Shown piece by piece: positions 36,122-44,885 of a stretch of DNA of 55,981 nt. Source of the DNA: CAZSNH01 sp052388455 (GTDB lineage Bacteria > Pseudomonadota > Alphaproteobacteria > Rhizobiales > Hyphomicrobiaceae). The DNA is taken from contig JBQTIA010000075.1 in NCBI GenBank assembly GCA_052388455.1, positions 1 to 55,981 of the forward strand. The letters run 5' to 3'. The translations under genes were made by a program, and so were the position numbers. Below the pieces are notes generated by a model. The model was not told the origin of the DNA, ran no database searches, and saw nothing but the letters and a program-made list of their open reading frames with translations. The stretch's first letter is position 1. Every line of letters begins with the position of its first letter.

Positions 36122-36843
36122 TGGCCGCCGACGGTTCGGACCGGCGCGACGTGGCAGCCTGGGATCTGCCGACACGCGTCTTTCACTGGCTGCTCGTCGC
36201 CCTCTTGGCGAGCGCCTGGCTCAGCTACGAGTATTCCGAAACCCTCGGCGACGTGACGCTCGTCTGGCACCGCTACAACGGCCTCGCCATCCTGACCCTG
36301 CTCGTCTGGCGTCTGCTGTGGGGCGTCACCGGAAGCCCGACCTCGCGCTTTTCGTCCTTCGTCCGCTCCCCGACGGTGGCCTTCGCCTACGGCCGCGACC
36401 TGATCGCCGGCCGTGCCCGCAAGTTTCTCGGCCATAATCCGCTCGGTGCCTGGATGGTCGTGGCCCTGCTGGCGGCGCTCCTCACGCAGGCCGGCTTCGG
36501 CCTCTTCGCCGTCGACGACAACGACCTGACGGGCGGTCCGCTGACGCGCCTCGTTTCGGAGGAGACGACGAAATTCGCCACCCGCTGGCACGGCCGCGTG
36601 TTCGATTTCGTGATCCTGCCGCTGGCCGGCCTGCACATCGCGACCAACCTTTTCCATGCATGGGTCGTCAGAGAGCCTCTGATCAAGGCGATGGTCTCCG
36701 GCCGCAAGCCGCCGCAAGACTACGCTGACAGCGCGGGATCCGAGATGGTGGCGATGCCTGTGACGCGTGCCCTCGTGTGCCTCGCTGCAGCCGCAGCGAT
36801 CGTCTTCGGCGGCATCCTCGCGGCCGGTGGCCGGCTGTTTTAG
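36121..36843 (+). CDS. Cytochrome b561-family membrane protein
   Basis: 240-residue di-heme membrane cytochrome of the Ni/Fe-hydrogenase b-type/b561 family. Four core helices carry histidines expected to bind heme: RVFHWLLVALL, LVWHRYNGLAIL, WHGRVFDF and AGLHIATNLFHAWV. A fifth hydrophobic segment lies at the C-terminus (ALVCLAAAAAIVFGGILAAG). Start overlaps the cytochrome c' stop by one base, so it probably reduces that partner from the quinone pool. This pairing is common in alpha- and gammaproteobacteria. Confidence 0.92.
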   Translation: MAADGSDRRDVAAWDLPTRVFHWLLVALLASAWLSYEYSETLGDVTLVWHRYNGLAILTLLVWRLLWGVTGSPTSRFSSFVRSPTVAFAYGRDLIAGRARKFLGHNPLGAWMVVALLAALLTQAGFGLFAVDDNDLTGGPLTRLVSEETTKFATRWHGRVFDFVILPLAGLHIATNLFHAWVVREPLIKAMVSGRKPPQDYADSAGSEMVAMPVTRALVCLAAAAAIVFGGILAAGGRLF

Positions 36844-36945
36844 GATCGCGCTGCGGCCGGCTGCTTGATTCCGCCACAGTTGACACCCAGTTCGTCGGTG
36901 AGGCCGCTGGCGCATCGCCACGGCAGTGACTACAAGGCGGACTTG

Positions 36946-37020
36946 CTAGTGTCCCGATCGCGAAGTCCGTCAAAGTCTTCCGCACGTTCCGTAAGGACTT
37001 CGCGATCGAAAGGACACTAG
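36946..37020. repeat. 75-bp palindromic element with CTAGTGTCC ends
   Basis: Arms 36946-36968 and 36995-37020 start and end with CTAGTGTCC/GGACACTAG and pair nearly throughout (23 of 26, with a small internal bulge), around a 26-base loop. It has the size and shape of a MITE or palindromic repeat unit. Confidence 0.75.
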
Positions 37021-37032
37021 AAAGCAATGATT

Positions 37033-37110
37033 CTAGTGTGATTCAGATTTCGAAGTCCGCTACTCAGCCCGCTGCAACGTATGAAGCGGACTTCGAAATC
37101 ATTACACTAG
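37033..37110. repeat. 78-bp palindromic element with CTAGTGT ends
   Basis: Arms 37033-37061 and 37085-37110 run from CTAGTGT to ACACTAG and share a central TTTCGAAGTCCGCT block. It lies 12 bases from the preceding element, with the same terminal and internal words, so the two are diverged members of one family in tandem. Confidence 0.75.
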
Positions 37111-37131
37111 TACACCGCCGGAGGCTCGGGG

Positions 37132-37344
37132 ATGCTCGGAATTGTGATCTACGGCGTGACCGCAGTGGTCTGCGGCATCCTCGGATTTTATATGGCCGCG
37201 CGGAAGAACCGCGATGCCTCCTCTTGGGCCGCGTGGTGCTTCATCCTGCCGCCGCTGGTCCTTGCCCTGCTGCTGGCACCCAAGAGCGCCCTGCCCCCGA
37301 CCCGAAAACCGACGCTCGACGAGCAGGACAAGGAATTCTTCTAG
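37132..37344 (+). CDS. Small membrane protein
   Basis: 70-residue protein with two membrane helices (about 2-21, LGIVIYGVTAVVCGILGFYM, and 31-48, WAAWCFILPPLVLALLLA) and a short charged tail ending DEQDKEFF. GGAGG lies about ten bases upstream of the ATG. Comparable short proteins with unknown roles are widespread in this order. It sits between the palindromic elements and a hairpin terminator, convergent with ppdK. Confidence 0.65.
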   Translation: MLGIVIYGVTAVVCGILGFYMAARKNRDASSWAAWCFILPPLVLALLLAPKSALPPTRKPTLDEQDKEFF

Positions 37345-37368
37345 ATCTCTGTCGAGACCGACGCTTCA

Positions 37369-37395
37369 CGCTTCGGACTGACAGGGTCCGAAGCG
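37369..37395. terminator. Hairpin between convergent genes
   Basis: Perfect 10-bp stem CGCTTCGGAC/GTCCGAAGCG with a 7-base loop, flanked by CTAGATC (37341-37347) and GATCTAG (37401-37407). No T-tract; its position between two converging genes supports a terminator role. Confidence 0.5.
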
Positions 37396-37403
37396 ATCGT
37401 GAT

Positions 37404-40172
37404 CTAGGCGCCCTCACCGCCGGGCTGCGTCGCTGATTTGGCGGAATGCCGGATCGCGGCCTGCGCCGCCGCAAGGCGTGCGATCGGCAGCCGGAACGGC
37501 GAGCACGACACATAGTCGAGACCGGCGGCATCGAAGAACGCCACCGATGCAGCATCGCCGCCGTGCTCGCCGCAGATGCCGATCTTGAGCTTCGGATTGA
37601 CCGCGCGTCCCTTCTCGACCCCGATCCGCACCAGCTCGCCGACACCGGCCCTGTCGATCGAAACGAACGGGTCCATTTCGAAGATGCCGCGTCCCGCGTA
37701 ATTCGAAAGGATCGGCGCCGCGTCGTCTCGCGACAATCCCAGCGCCGTCTGCGTGAGATCGTTGGTGCCGAACGAGAAGAACTGCGCGCCATCCTCGCCC
37801 GACGCCAGTTCGTCGGCTTTCAGCGCCGCACGCGGCAGCTCGATCATGGTGCCGATCTCGAACGTCAGACCGGCCCCCGTCTCCTGCTCGACAGCGCGCG
37901 CCGTCGCGCGGATCACGTCGGCCAGGATGTCGAACTCCTTCCGGTAGGCGACGAGCGGGATCATGATCTCGATCCTGACCGGCCTCCGCGTCGCCCGCTC
38001 GCTCGCCACCGCAGCCTCGAAGATGGCCCGCGCCTGAACCTCGGTGATCTCCGGATAGCGGATCGCCAGACGGCAGCCGCGGAACCCGAGCATGGGATTG
38101 AACTCCGACAGCTCGGCGATGCGCTGCTTGAGCTTGTCCGCCGCCACGCCGAGCCGCTCAGAGACCGCCTCGATCTCGCGCTCGTGGCGCGGCAGGAATT
38201 CGTGCAGCGGCGGATCGAGCAGCCGGATGGTCACCGGCAGCTCGCCCATGATCTCGAACAGCTCGACGAAATCGGCGCGCTGCATCGGCAGGATTTTCGC
38301 GAGCGCCGCACGCCGGCCCCTTTCGTCGGCGGCGAGGATCATCTCGCGCATGGCACGGATGCGGTCCGTCTCGAAAAACATGTGCTCCGTGCGGCAGAGC
38401 CCGATGCCTTCCGCGCCGAACGAGCGCGCCTGGCGGGCATCCCGCGGGGTGTCGGCATTGGCGCGCACGCTGAGCCGCCGCATCCCGTCCGCCCAGCCGA
38501 TCAGCTTGGCGAAATGCCCGGAGAGTTCGGGCTGGCGCATCGGAGCCGTGCCCTTGAGGACCAGACCCGTACTGCCATCGATAGTGATGACGTCGCCCTC
38601 GCGGAAGAGCTTGGCACCGACCCGGAACTCGCGCGCCTCCGGGTCGATGCGCAGCGCGCTGGCGCCCGAGACACAGGGCAGTCCCATACCGCGTGCCACG
38701 ACCGCCGCGTGCGAGGTCATGCCGCCGCGCGCCGTCAGGATGCCGGCCGAGGCATACATGCCGTGGATGTCCTCGGGGCTGGTCTCGACCCTGACCAGGA
38801 TGACGCTGCGGCCCTGCGCCTTCATGTGCTCGGCATCGTCGGGATGGAACACGACCTCGCCGGCCGCCGCGCCGGGAGAGGCCGGCAATCCCTTGGTGAT
38901 CGTCTCGACATGCACGCCGGCGTCGATGGTCGGATGCAGGAGCTGGCCGAGCATGGCGGGATCGACGGCGAGCACCGCTTCCTCGCGGCTGATCGTCTTT
39001 TCCTCGCAGAGATCGACGGCGATGCGGATACCGGCCTGCGCGGTGCGCTTGCCGGCGCGGGTCTGCAACAGCCACAGCTTGCCCTGCTGAATGGTGAACT
39101 CGACGTCCTGCATGTCGCGATAGCGGGCTTCGAGCCTGTCGAAATAGCCGCCGAGCTCGCGGAAGAGTGCCGGCATCGAGACTTCGAGCGAGACCCCCTC
39201 GCCCCCCATTTCGCGGCGCGCCATCTCGGTGAGCGGGAGCGGCGTGCGGATGCCGGCCACCACGTCCTCACCCTGGGCGTTGAGCAGATACTCGCCGTAG
39301 ATTTCGCGCTGCCCCGTCGAGGGATTGCGGGTGAACGCCACGCCCGTCGCCGACGATGGCCCGAGGTTGCCGAAGACCATGGCCTGCACTGTGACGGCGG
39401 TGCCCCACGATTCGGGGATCGAATGCGCCCGCCGGTAGGTGGCGGCGCGCGGCGTATTCCACGAGCCGAAGACCGCCGCGATGGCGCGGGCGAGCTGCTC
39501 GCGCGTGTCCTCGGGAAAGGGGTGCTTCAACCGGCTGCGGACGGCTTCCTTGTACTCCTCGATGATCTCCAGCCAGTTATCGGCGGAGAGTTCGGTGTCG
39601 AGGCTGAAACCGGCGAGGTTCTTGAAGTTGTCAAGAATGTCCTCGAAGACGCCATGCTCGATGCCGAGCACGACGTCGGAATACATCTGGATGAAGCGGC
39701 GATAGCTGTCGTAGGCAAAGCGCTCGTCGTTCGTGCGCCGCGCGAGGCCCTTCACCGTCCGGTCGTTGAGCCCGAGATTGAGAACGGTATCCATCATGCC
39801 GGGCATCGAGACCCGCGCGCCGGAGCGGACGGAGACGAGCAGCGGATTGGAGTCGTCTCCGAAAACGGCGCCGGCCGACTTACCGACGTCGGCCAACGCG
39901 GCTTCGACCTCCTCCATCAACCCCGCGGGCAGCTCACCGCTAGCGGCGAAATACGCGCGGCAAACCTCCGTCGTGATGGTGAACCCCGGCGGCACCGGAA
40001 ATCCGAGCGCCGCCATCTCGGCGAGATTGGCACCCTTGCCCCCCAGGAGATCGACCAGGCTCGCGCCGCCGTCGGTGCGCCCGGCCCCGAACACATAGAC
40101 GCGTGAAGGGTCGCCGCTCCCGGCACGCGGCTTGTCGGCGTCGGACTTCGATTTCGATTTTGGATGCGCCAT
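37404..40172 (-). CDS. ppdK: Pyruvate, phosphate dikinase
   Basis: 922-residue enzyme interconverting pyruvate and phosphoenolpyruvate using ATP/AMP and PPi. The N-terminal ATP-grasp domain is marked by LLGGKGANLAEMA and VSVRSGARVSMPGMMDTVLNLG (in two parts), the swivelling domain by GGMTSHAAVVARGMGLPCVSG, whose histidine carries the phosphate, and the C-terminal TIM barrel by FGTNDLTQ and GICGEHGGD. The length is near the usual 870-900 with a short extra N-terminus rich in Lys/Ser/Asp. It faces the M20 peptidase gene divergently across 148 bases. No PPDK regulatory protein gene is adjacent. Confidence 0.97.
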   Translation of the reverse strand: MAHPKSKSKSDADKPRAGSGDPSRVYVFGAGRTDGGASLVDLLGGKGANLAEMAALGFPVPPGFTITTEVCRAYFAASGELPAGLMEEVEAALADVGKSAGAVFGDDSNPLLVSVRSGARVSMPGMMDTVLNLGLNDRTVKGLARRTNDERFAYDSYRRFIQMYSDVVLGIEHGVFEDILDNFKNLAGFSLDTELSADNWLEIIEEYKEAVRSRLKHPFPEDTREQLARAIAAVFGSWNTPRAATYRRAHSIPESWGTAVTVQAMVFGNLGPSSATGVAFTRNPSTGQREIYGEYLLNAQGEDVVAGIRTPLPLTEMARREMGGEGVSLEVSMPALFRELGGYFDRLEARYRDMQDVEFTIQQGKLWLLQTRAGKRTAQAGIRIAVDLCEEKTISREEAVLAVDPAMLGQLLHPTIDAGVHVETITKGLPASPGAAAGEVVFHPDDAEHMKAQGRSVILVRVETSPEDIHGMYASAGILTARGGMTSHAAVVARGMGLPCVSGASALRIDPEAREFRVGAKLFREGDVITIDGSTGLVLKGTAPMRQPELSGHFAKLIGWADGMRRLSVRANADTPRDARQARSFGAEGIGLCRTEHMFFETDRIRAMREMILAADERGRRAALAKILPMQRADFVELFEIMGELPVTIRLLDPPLHEFLPRHEREIEAVSERLGVAADKLKQRIAELSEFNPMLGFRGCRLAIRYPEITEVQARAIFEAAVASERATRRPVRIEIMIPLVAYRKEFDILADVIRATARAVEQETGAGLTFEIGTMIELPRAALKADELASGEDGAQFFSFGTNDLTQTALGLSRDDAAPILSNYAGRGIFEMDPFVSIDRAGVGELVRIGVEKGRAVNPKLKIGICGEHGGDAASVAFFDAAGLDYVSCSPFRLPIARLAAAQAAIRHSAKSATQPGGEGA

Positions 40173-40320
40173 CCCGACGCTTCTGCCGCCGCGCGCCTGG
40201 ATTTGCAAGTGTCGCGCCGTCGCCAATAACGACCTTCGCACGGTGGATGACGCTTTGACTGTGACGGGCGCATCGCGCACTGTCTGCCGATCACCAACGG
40301 CAGATCGAGCCTCCCGACCC

Positions 40321-41727
40321 ATGACCAGCCCACTCGACACCGCACTCGACCGGCTCGCCCGCAACCACGAGGCCGGCCTCGGTCGCCTGTTCGAGCTGCT
40401 GCGCATCCCGAGCGTCTCGACCGACCCGGCCTACAAGCCGCACTGCAACGCCGCCGCCGAATGGTGCGCGGCGGTGCTGCGCGACATCGGCTTCGAGGCG
40501 AGCGTGCGACCGACAACGGGGCATCCGATGGTCGTCGGACACGATCGCAAATCGGTGCCACCCGGCACGCCGCACGTCCTCTTCTATGGCCACTATGACG
40601 TGCAGCCGCCGGACCCGCTGGACCTCTGGCAGACCCCTCCGTTCGAGCCGCGCATCGCGACCGAGCCCGGCAACGGAAAGGTCATCGTGGCGCGCGGGGC
40701 GGAGGACAACAAAGGCCAGTTGATGACCTTCCTCGAGGCGGCCCGGGCGTGGAAAGAAACGCGCGGGGAGCTGCCCGTTGCCGTCTCGGTGATGATCGAG
40801 GGTGAGGAAGAATGCGGCTCGCCCTCGCTGCCGGGCTTCCTCGCAGAGAGCGGCGACGAGTTGAAAGCGGATTTCGTGCTCGTATGCGACACCGGCCAGT
40901 GGGACAAGGACACCCCCGCCATCACCACCATGCTGCGCGGTCTCGTCGGCGACGAGATTGTGCTGACGGGGCCGTCGCGCGACCTCCATTCCGGCATCTA
41001 CGGCGGCCCGGCGATGAACCCGATCCGCGCCCTCGCCCGCATCATTGCGGCGATGCATACGCCCAGCGGCAAGATTGCCGTGCCCGGCTTCTATGACGGC
41101 GTAAAGAGGCCGTCGGCGCGGCAGATGAAGCAGTGGCAGTCGCTCGGGCTTCGCGCTGACGCATTCATGGCCTCGATCGGACTGAGCGAGCCGGCTGGGG
41201 AAAAGGGAAAGAGCGTCATCGAGCAGCTCTGGGCCCGCCCGACGCTGGAGTTCAACGGCATCACCGGCGGTTACCAGGGTATCGGCTCGAAGACGGTGAT
41301 CCCGTCGAAGGCGTCGGTAAAAATCACCTGCCGCCTCGTGCCGGGCCAGGATCCCGATGCCGTCGTCAAGGCCATCCACGCCTTCGTGCGTGCGCGGGTG
41401 CCGAAGGACTGCAGTGTCGAGTTTCTCGGCCACCGCGGCAGCGGCGCCATCGGCTTCGACACCGACGCGCCCGCCATGCGCGCTTCCGCCCAGGCGCTCG
41501 AAGAGGAATGGGGTAAGCCGACGGTTCTGATGGGCTGCGGCGCCTCGATCCCGATCGTCTCCTCGTTCCGCGACGCGCTCGGCATGGACAGCCTGCTGAT
41601 CGGCTTCGGCCTGGACGACGACCGCATTCATTCGCCGAACGAGAAATACAATCTTTCGAGTTTCACGAAGGGCGCGCGAAGCTGGGTGCGCATTCTCGAT
41701 CGCCTCGCCGCCGTCCCTGCCGGATGA
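40321..41727 (+). CDS. M20-family dipeptidase
   Basis: 468-residue zinc peptidase of the M20/M25/M40 family, closest in form to dipeptidases (CNDP-like). Metal and catalytic motifs are visible: FYGHYDVQP (first zinc His and catalytic Asp), ARGAEDNKGQ (bridging Asp), IEGEEECGSPSL (general base and zinc Glu), CDTGQWD, and RDLHSGIYGG of the dimerisation lid. The last His ligand is expected near DDDRIHSPNE. No signal peptide, so it is cytosolic. The ATG at 40321 was taken because similarity begins just after it. The natural substrate is not evident. Confidence 0.93.
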   Translation: MTSPLDTALDRLARNHEAGLGRLFELLRIPSVSTDPAYKPHCNAAAEWCAAVLRDIGFEASVRPTTGHPMVVGHDRKSVPPGTPHVLFYGHYDVQPPDPLDLWQTPPFEPRIATEPGNGKVIVARGAEDNKGQLMTFLEAARAWKETRGELPVAVSVMIEGEEECGSPSLPGFLAESGDELKADFVLVCDTGQWDKDTPAITTMLRGLVGDEIVLTGPSRDLHSGIYGGPAMNPIRALARIIAAMHTPSGKIAVPGFYDGVKRPSARQMKQWQSLGLRADAFMASIGLSEPAGEKGKSVIEQLWARPTLEFNGITGGYQGIGSKTVIPSKASVKITCRLVPGQDPDAVVKAIHAFVRARVPKDCSVEFLGHRGSGAIGFDTDAPAMRASAQALEEEWGKPTVLMGCGASIPIVSSFRDALGMDSLLIGFGLDDDRIHSPNEKYNLSSFTKGARSWVRILDRLAAVPAG

Positions 41728-41843
41728 CCAACATTTAATTCGCCGGGCGGCCGCTTGGCGATTGCGGGCGCGAGCTGCGCCTCTATGCTCCCGCGCCGCG
41801 CTTGCGACCCTCCTGGTCGCTGCGCGTGTCAAGGTGAACAACC

Positions 41844-42665
41844 ATGCAAATGAGATTGGGATGGCTGGCGGCTGCGACGGCTCTCGGGCTCGCGGTCTTC
41901 GCGGGCGCGGCGCTCGCTCAACGCAGTTTCGACGACGAGCGCTACCAGCGCCGGTCCGACGATCGCGAGCGCAATGTCGCCGGAGAGTTCGACTACTACG
42001 CGCTCGTGATGTCGTGGAGCCCGACCTACTGCTCGGAAAAGCAGAGTGACGGCTACGATCCCCAGTGCGACCGCCGCGACGGGCGCCGCTACGCCTTCGT
42101 GCTGCACGGACTGTGGCCGCAGTACGAGCGCGGCTATCCGGAGCGCTGCTTCACCCGCAAGAAGCCTTACGTGCCGCAGACCATCATCGATTCCATGCTC
42201 GACATCATGCCGAGCCCGCGGCTCGTCATCCACGAGTTCAAGAAGCACGGCACCTGCTCGGGCCTCGACCCCGCCGGCTACTACGAAGTGTCGCGGCGGC
42301 TGTTCAAGTCGATCCGCATTCCGGAGCGCTACGTCAATCCGCAGGAAGCAATGTTCGTTTCGCGGGCCGAGCTCGAAGACGATCTGATCGAGGAAAATCC
42401 AGGCTTGAAGCCGGACATGCTGTCGGTGGTCTGCGGAGGTGCGGGGAGCCGTCTGCGCGAGGTGCGCATCTGCTTCGGAAAGGACGGCGCGCTGCGCTCC
42501 TGCGGATCGAACGAAGACCAGCGGCGGCTGTGCAGCACTGAAAGGATGTACCTGCCGCCGGTACGATCGAGCCGAACCGAGCCGGATACGGCCGACGAGC
42601 GCGAGCGCGACCGGCCGGTTGAGACACCCCGCCCGCGCGTGATCGAGAGCCTGCGCGGTCGATAG
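41844..42665 (+). CDS. Secreted ribonuclease T2
   Basis: 273-residue endoribonuclease with a signal peptide (residues 1-26, ALA-QR). Both catalytic segments are intact: CAS I FVLHGLWP (H88) and CAS II HEFKKHGTC (H130, E131, H135). Cysteines suit the disulfides of the family (YCSEK, PQCD, ERCF, GTC). A basic, low-complexity C-terminal tail (about 235-273) is extra. RNase T2 enzymes cleave RNA outside the cytoplasm through 2',3'-cyclic intermediates. The stop codon touches a 57-base repeat also found at 55748. Confidence 0.95.
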   Translation: MQMRLGWLAAATALGLAVFAGAALAQRSFDDERYQRRSDDRERNVAGEFDYYALVMSWSPTYCSEKQSDGYDPQCDRRDGRRYAFVLHGLWPQYERGYPERCFTRKKPYVPQTIIDSMLDIMPSPRLVIHEFKKHGTCSGLDPAGYYEVSRRLFKSIRIPERYVNPQEAMFVSRAELEDDLIEENPGLKPDMLSVVCGGAGSRLREVRICFGKDGALRSCGSNEDQRRLCSTERMYLPPVRSSRTEPDTADERERDRPVETPRPRVIESLRGR

Positions 42666-42721
42666 GCCCATCGACGCGAGGGATTTTGGCTGGAGAGAAG
42701 GAGCAGGGCGGCAGCAAACCT
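42665..42721. repeat. 57-bp dispersed repeat, copy 1
   Basis: The first 26 bases (starting GGCCCATCGACGCGAG) are identical to 55748-55773; the rest (ending CGGCAGCAAACCT) matches with a few differences and one gap each way. Read on the minus strand both copies keep an open frame with the words CCRPAP and PKSLASMG. Confidence 0.75.
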
Positions 42722-42864
42722 GCGCTTTGATCATGCTGGAAATTTATCTCATGCGGATATGCGAAGGCCCGTTGCATGAGGATAGTCGCATGACGAGAGG
42801 CCGCCTCGGCAGAACGGTGCGGGCTCATTGCCGCGCAACGGCTTGGTGCACCCATCCGACGCCG

Positions 42865-43335
42865 CTACGCTGCGAACGCACCCCGGATGGCGGTCGAGAG
42901 CCGTAGCGGCTTGCCCGAGACGGCGACGAGCACGACGGTCACCAGCGCCTCGAAGGCGGGACGTCCGCCGTTCATCACGGTCTGCAGCAGTGTCACGCTG
43001 GCGCCGCCGAGTTCTTTCACCCGCGTCTCGACTTCCAGAATGTCGTCCATCCGGCTCGGCCGGAGAAAGTCGCAGTTCATGCGCCGGACGACAAACGCCG
43101 CCGGCTCGTGGCTGTTCGAGCCGTCGATGAGGCGACGCGAATCCGTTCCGAGCAGGCGCAGGAAATCGGTTCGCCCGCGCTCGCACCAGCGGATGTAGGA
43201 GGCGTGATAAGCGATGCCGCCGGCGTCCGTATCCTCGAAGTAGACCCGCACCTGCAGCACATGGCGACGACCGCCCTCGTCATCGACGATGCGGCCGGAA
43301 AGGTCGGGCCAGGCGGGAGGCTTTGGCGTCGTCAT
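42865..43335 (-). CDS. ybgC: YbgC-type acyl-CoA thioesterase
   Basis: 156-residue hot-dog-fold thioesterase of the Tol-Pal-associated YbgC/4-hydroxybenzoyl-CoA thioesterase class. The active-site motif VYFEDTDAGGIAYHASYIRW contains the catalytic aspartate. In relatives it hydrolyses acyl-CoAs and stands between ruvB and tolQ. Here ruvB is two genes upstream on the same strand, but tolQ does not follow; the next gene downstream, convergent, is RNase T2. A TTG 18 bases earlier is another possible start. A short GGCAGTCGGCAGTC repeat lies just upstream (43356-43370). Confidence 0.88.
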   Translation of the reverse strand: MTTPKPPAWPDLSGRIVDDEGGRRHVLQVRVYFEDTDAGGIAYHASYIRWCERGRTDFLRLLGTDSRRLIDGSNSHEPAAFVVRRMNCDFLRPSRMDDILEVETRVKELGGASVTLLQTVMNGGRPAFEALVTVVLVAVSGKPLRLSTAIRGAFAA

Positions 43336-43405
43336 CGGCACGGGATCCGGCAAATGGCAGTCGGCAGTCGTCTCTTAGAAACAGTTTAGCCTCTCGCGAC
43401 AGTGC

Positions 43406-44440
43406 TCATGTCGCCGCGCCGCCGCTCCGGCTGCCAAGCTCCACCACCACGATCTCCGGCGGAACTCCGAATCGCACTGGAACACCGCTGCACCCGAGAC
43501 CGCCGGACACGATCAGATGGCGGTCGTCCTCGACCACGTGGCCGTAGGCAAAGCGCTGCCCGTAGCGCGACGGCACCACGGGCGAATAGCCGAGCAGCCT
43601 CACCTGTCCGCCGTGCGTGTGCCCCGAAAGGGTCAGCGCGACGCGGGCCGGCACCTTGGGGAAAATCTCCGGCTCGTGGGCCATCAGGATCACCGGCGCG
43701 TCGTCACCGATGGCGGCCAGCGTACTCGGCAGATCGTCGATGCCCATGTTGTCGACCTGGCTCGGCCGGCGACCCTTGCCGCGATGGCGCGGCCAGAACG
43801 CCCACTGGTCACCCAGCCCAGCGAGCCAGAACGGACGCCCGTCCTTAAAAAGGCGAACGGCGTCGTTCTCGTAGACGGTAAATCCCTGACGTTCGAGCGC
43901 AAGGCGCGCCGGAACCGGCCCGTGACGCGCTTTCTGCGCCGCTGCGTCGTGCCACCAGTCGTGATTGCCGAGAACGGCGTGAACGCCGAGCGGCGCCCGC
44001 AATCCGCCGAGCGCCCGCGACCACGCCTCGTGCCCGAGCGGGCGACCGATGCGGCCGAGACGGTTGCCGACGATGTAGTCACCGAGCAGCAGGATGGCAT
44101 CGGGCTCGATAGCGTTGGTACGCGCGACGATCTGGCGGATGCGCTCTTCCGACATCCACGGCTCGCAGGCGTGCAGGTCGGCGAGCGCGGCGAGGCGAAG
44201 ACGAAATCCCGGTGGCCAGCCGGTCGGCTCGACGGTGTAGCGGGTGACATTGAGACGAAAAGGCTCGGCCAGAGAATAGCCGCCGAAGGTCGCCGTGCCG
44301 ACGGAAAACGCCGCCAGCCCCTTCAAAAATTGCCGTCGTGTGATCACGCTGCCGCCGCCTCTGGATTGATTGCCTGACGAGGCCGCCACAGACCCCGAGC
44401 GATGGGCAGCTTTATGACTTCCCTCTGAACATTCCTTCAA
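43406..44440 (-). CDS. Tat-exported calcineurin-like metallophosphoesterase
   Basis: 344-residue phosphoesterase with a twin-arginine signal (TRRQFLKGLAAF, residues 34-45). Metal-binding blocks in order: ADLHACEP, LLGDYIVGN, VLGNHDWW, MAHEPEIF and LSGHTHGGQ, the YkuE/UDP-2,3-diacylglucosamine-like arrangement. It should act in the periplasm. The ATG at 44440 overlaps the upstream gene's stop by four bases (ATGA), indicating coupling; a GTG at 44347 after AGAGGCGG would instead place the Tat motif right at the N-terminus. The substrate is unknown. Confidence 0.9.
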   Translation of the reverse strand: MKECSEGSHKAAHRSGSVAASSGNQSRGGGSVITRRQFLKGLAAFSVGTATFGGYSLAEPFRLNVTRYTVEPTGWPPGFRLRLAALADLHACEPWMSEERIRQIVARTNAIEPDAILLLGDYIVGNRLGRIGRPLGHEAWSRALGGLRAPLGVHAVLGNHDWWHDAAAQKARHGPVPARLALERQGFTVYENDAVRLFKDGRPFWLAGLGDQWAFWPRHRGKGRRPSQVDNMGIDDLPSTLAAIGDDAPVILMAHEPEIFPKVPARVALTLSGHTHGGQVRLLGYSPVVPSRYGQRFAYGHVVEDDRHLIVSGGLGCSGVPVRFGVPPEIVVVELGSRSGGAAT

Positions 44441-44832
44441 GAGGGCGAGCCCTGTCCGTCATCAGTCGCGGTCCCCATGCGACGCAACAGCAGCCCGCCG
44501 ACGGCCGGGAGCACGATCGAGAACAGATGCAGGCCGAGGTGATAGTAGGGATGGCGCTGCATGTTATCGGCGATGGCGATGTGGATCGGTGCCGCGACGA
44601 TCGCGGGCACGATCGCCAGCGCTGCGGCCGCCAGCAGCAGCACCCGCGCCCCGAGCGGATTCCGCCACAACCGAACCGCCGCGACGATCGAGAGCACGGT
44701 GACGATGTAGCTCGCGAGGCCGCCGAGCATGATCGGCACGGTGCTGAAATATAACCCGAAGTGAAGCATCATCGCCGACAGCAACGACAGAAGCGCAGAC
44801 GCCAGCGCCAGGACCGTCACGAGGATGCGCAT
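44437..44832 (-). CDS. Four-helix membrane protein of unknown function
   Basis: 131-residue hydrophobic protein with about four membrane helices (ILVTVLALASALLSLLSAMM type; STVPIMLGGLASYIVTVLSIVA type; VLLLAAAALAIVPAIVAAPI; LHLFSIVLPAVGGLLL). The short C-terminus is hydrophilic. AGGAG eleven bases upstream supports the ATG at 44832. It overlaps the start of the metallophosphoesterase gene by four bases. No family was recognised. Confidence 0.7.
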   Translation of the reverse strand: MRILVTVLALASALLSLLSAMMLHFGLYFSTVPIMLGGLASYIVTVLSIVAAVRLWRNPLGARVLLLAAAALAIVPAIVAAPIHIAIADNMQRHPYYHLGLHLFSIVLPAVGGLLLRRMGTATDDGQGSPS

Positions 44833-44885
44833 GACGAACTCCTCTCTCCTCGACCGAGCGTCTCGATGTTCGAGCGCTGGACAGG

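Noticed and set aside
37446..40106. 886-residue open frame opposite ppdK
   Set aside because: It mirrors the codon structure of ppdK, is rich in Arg/His/Asp as typical of antisense frames, and shows no motif.
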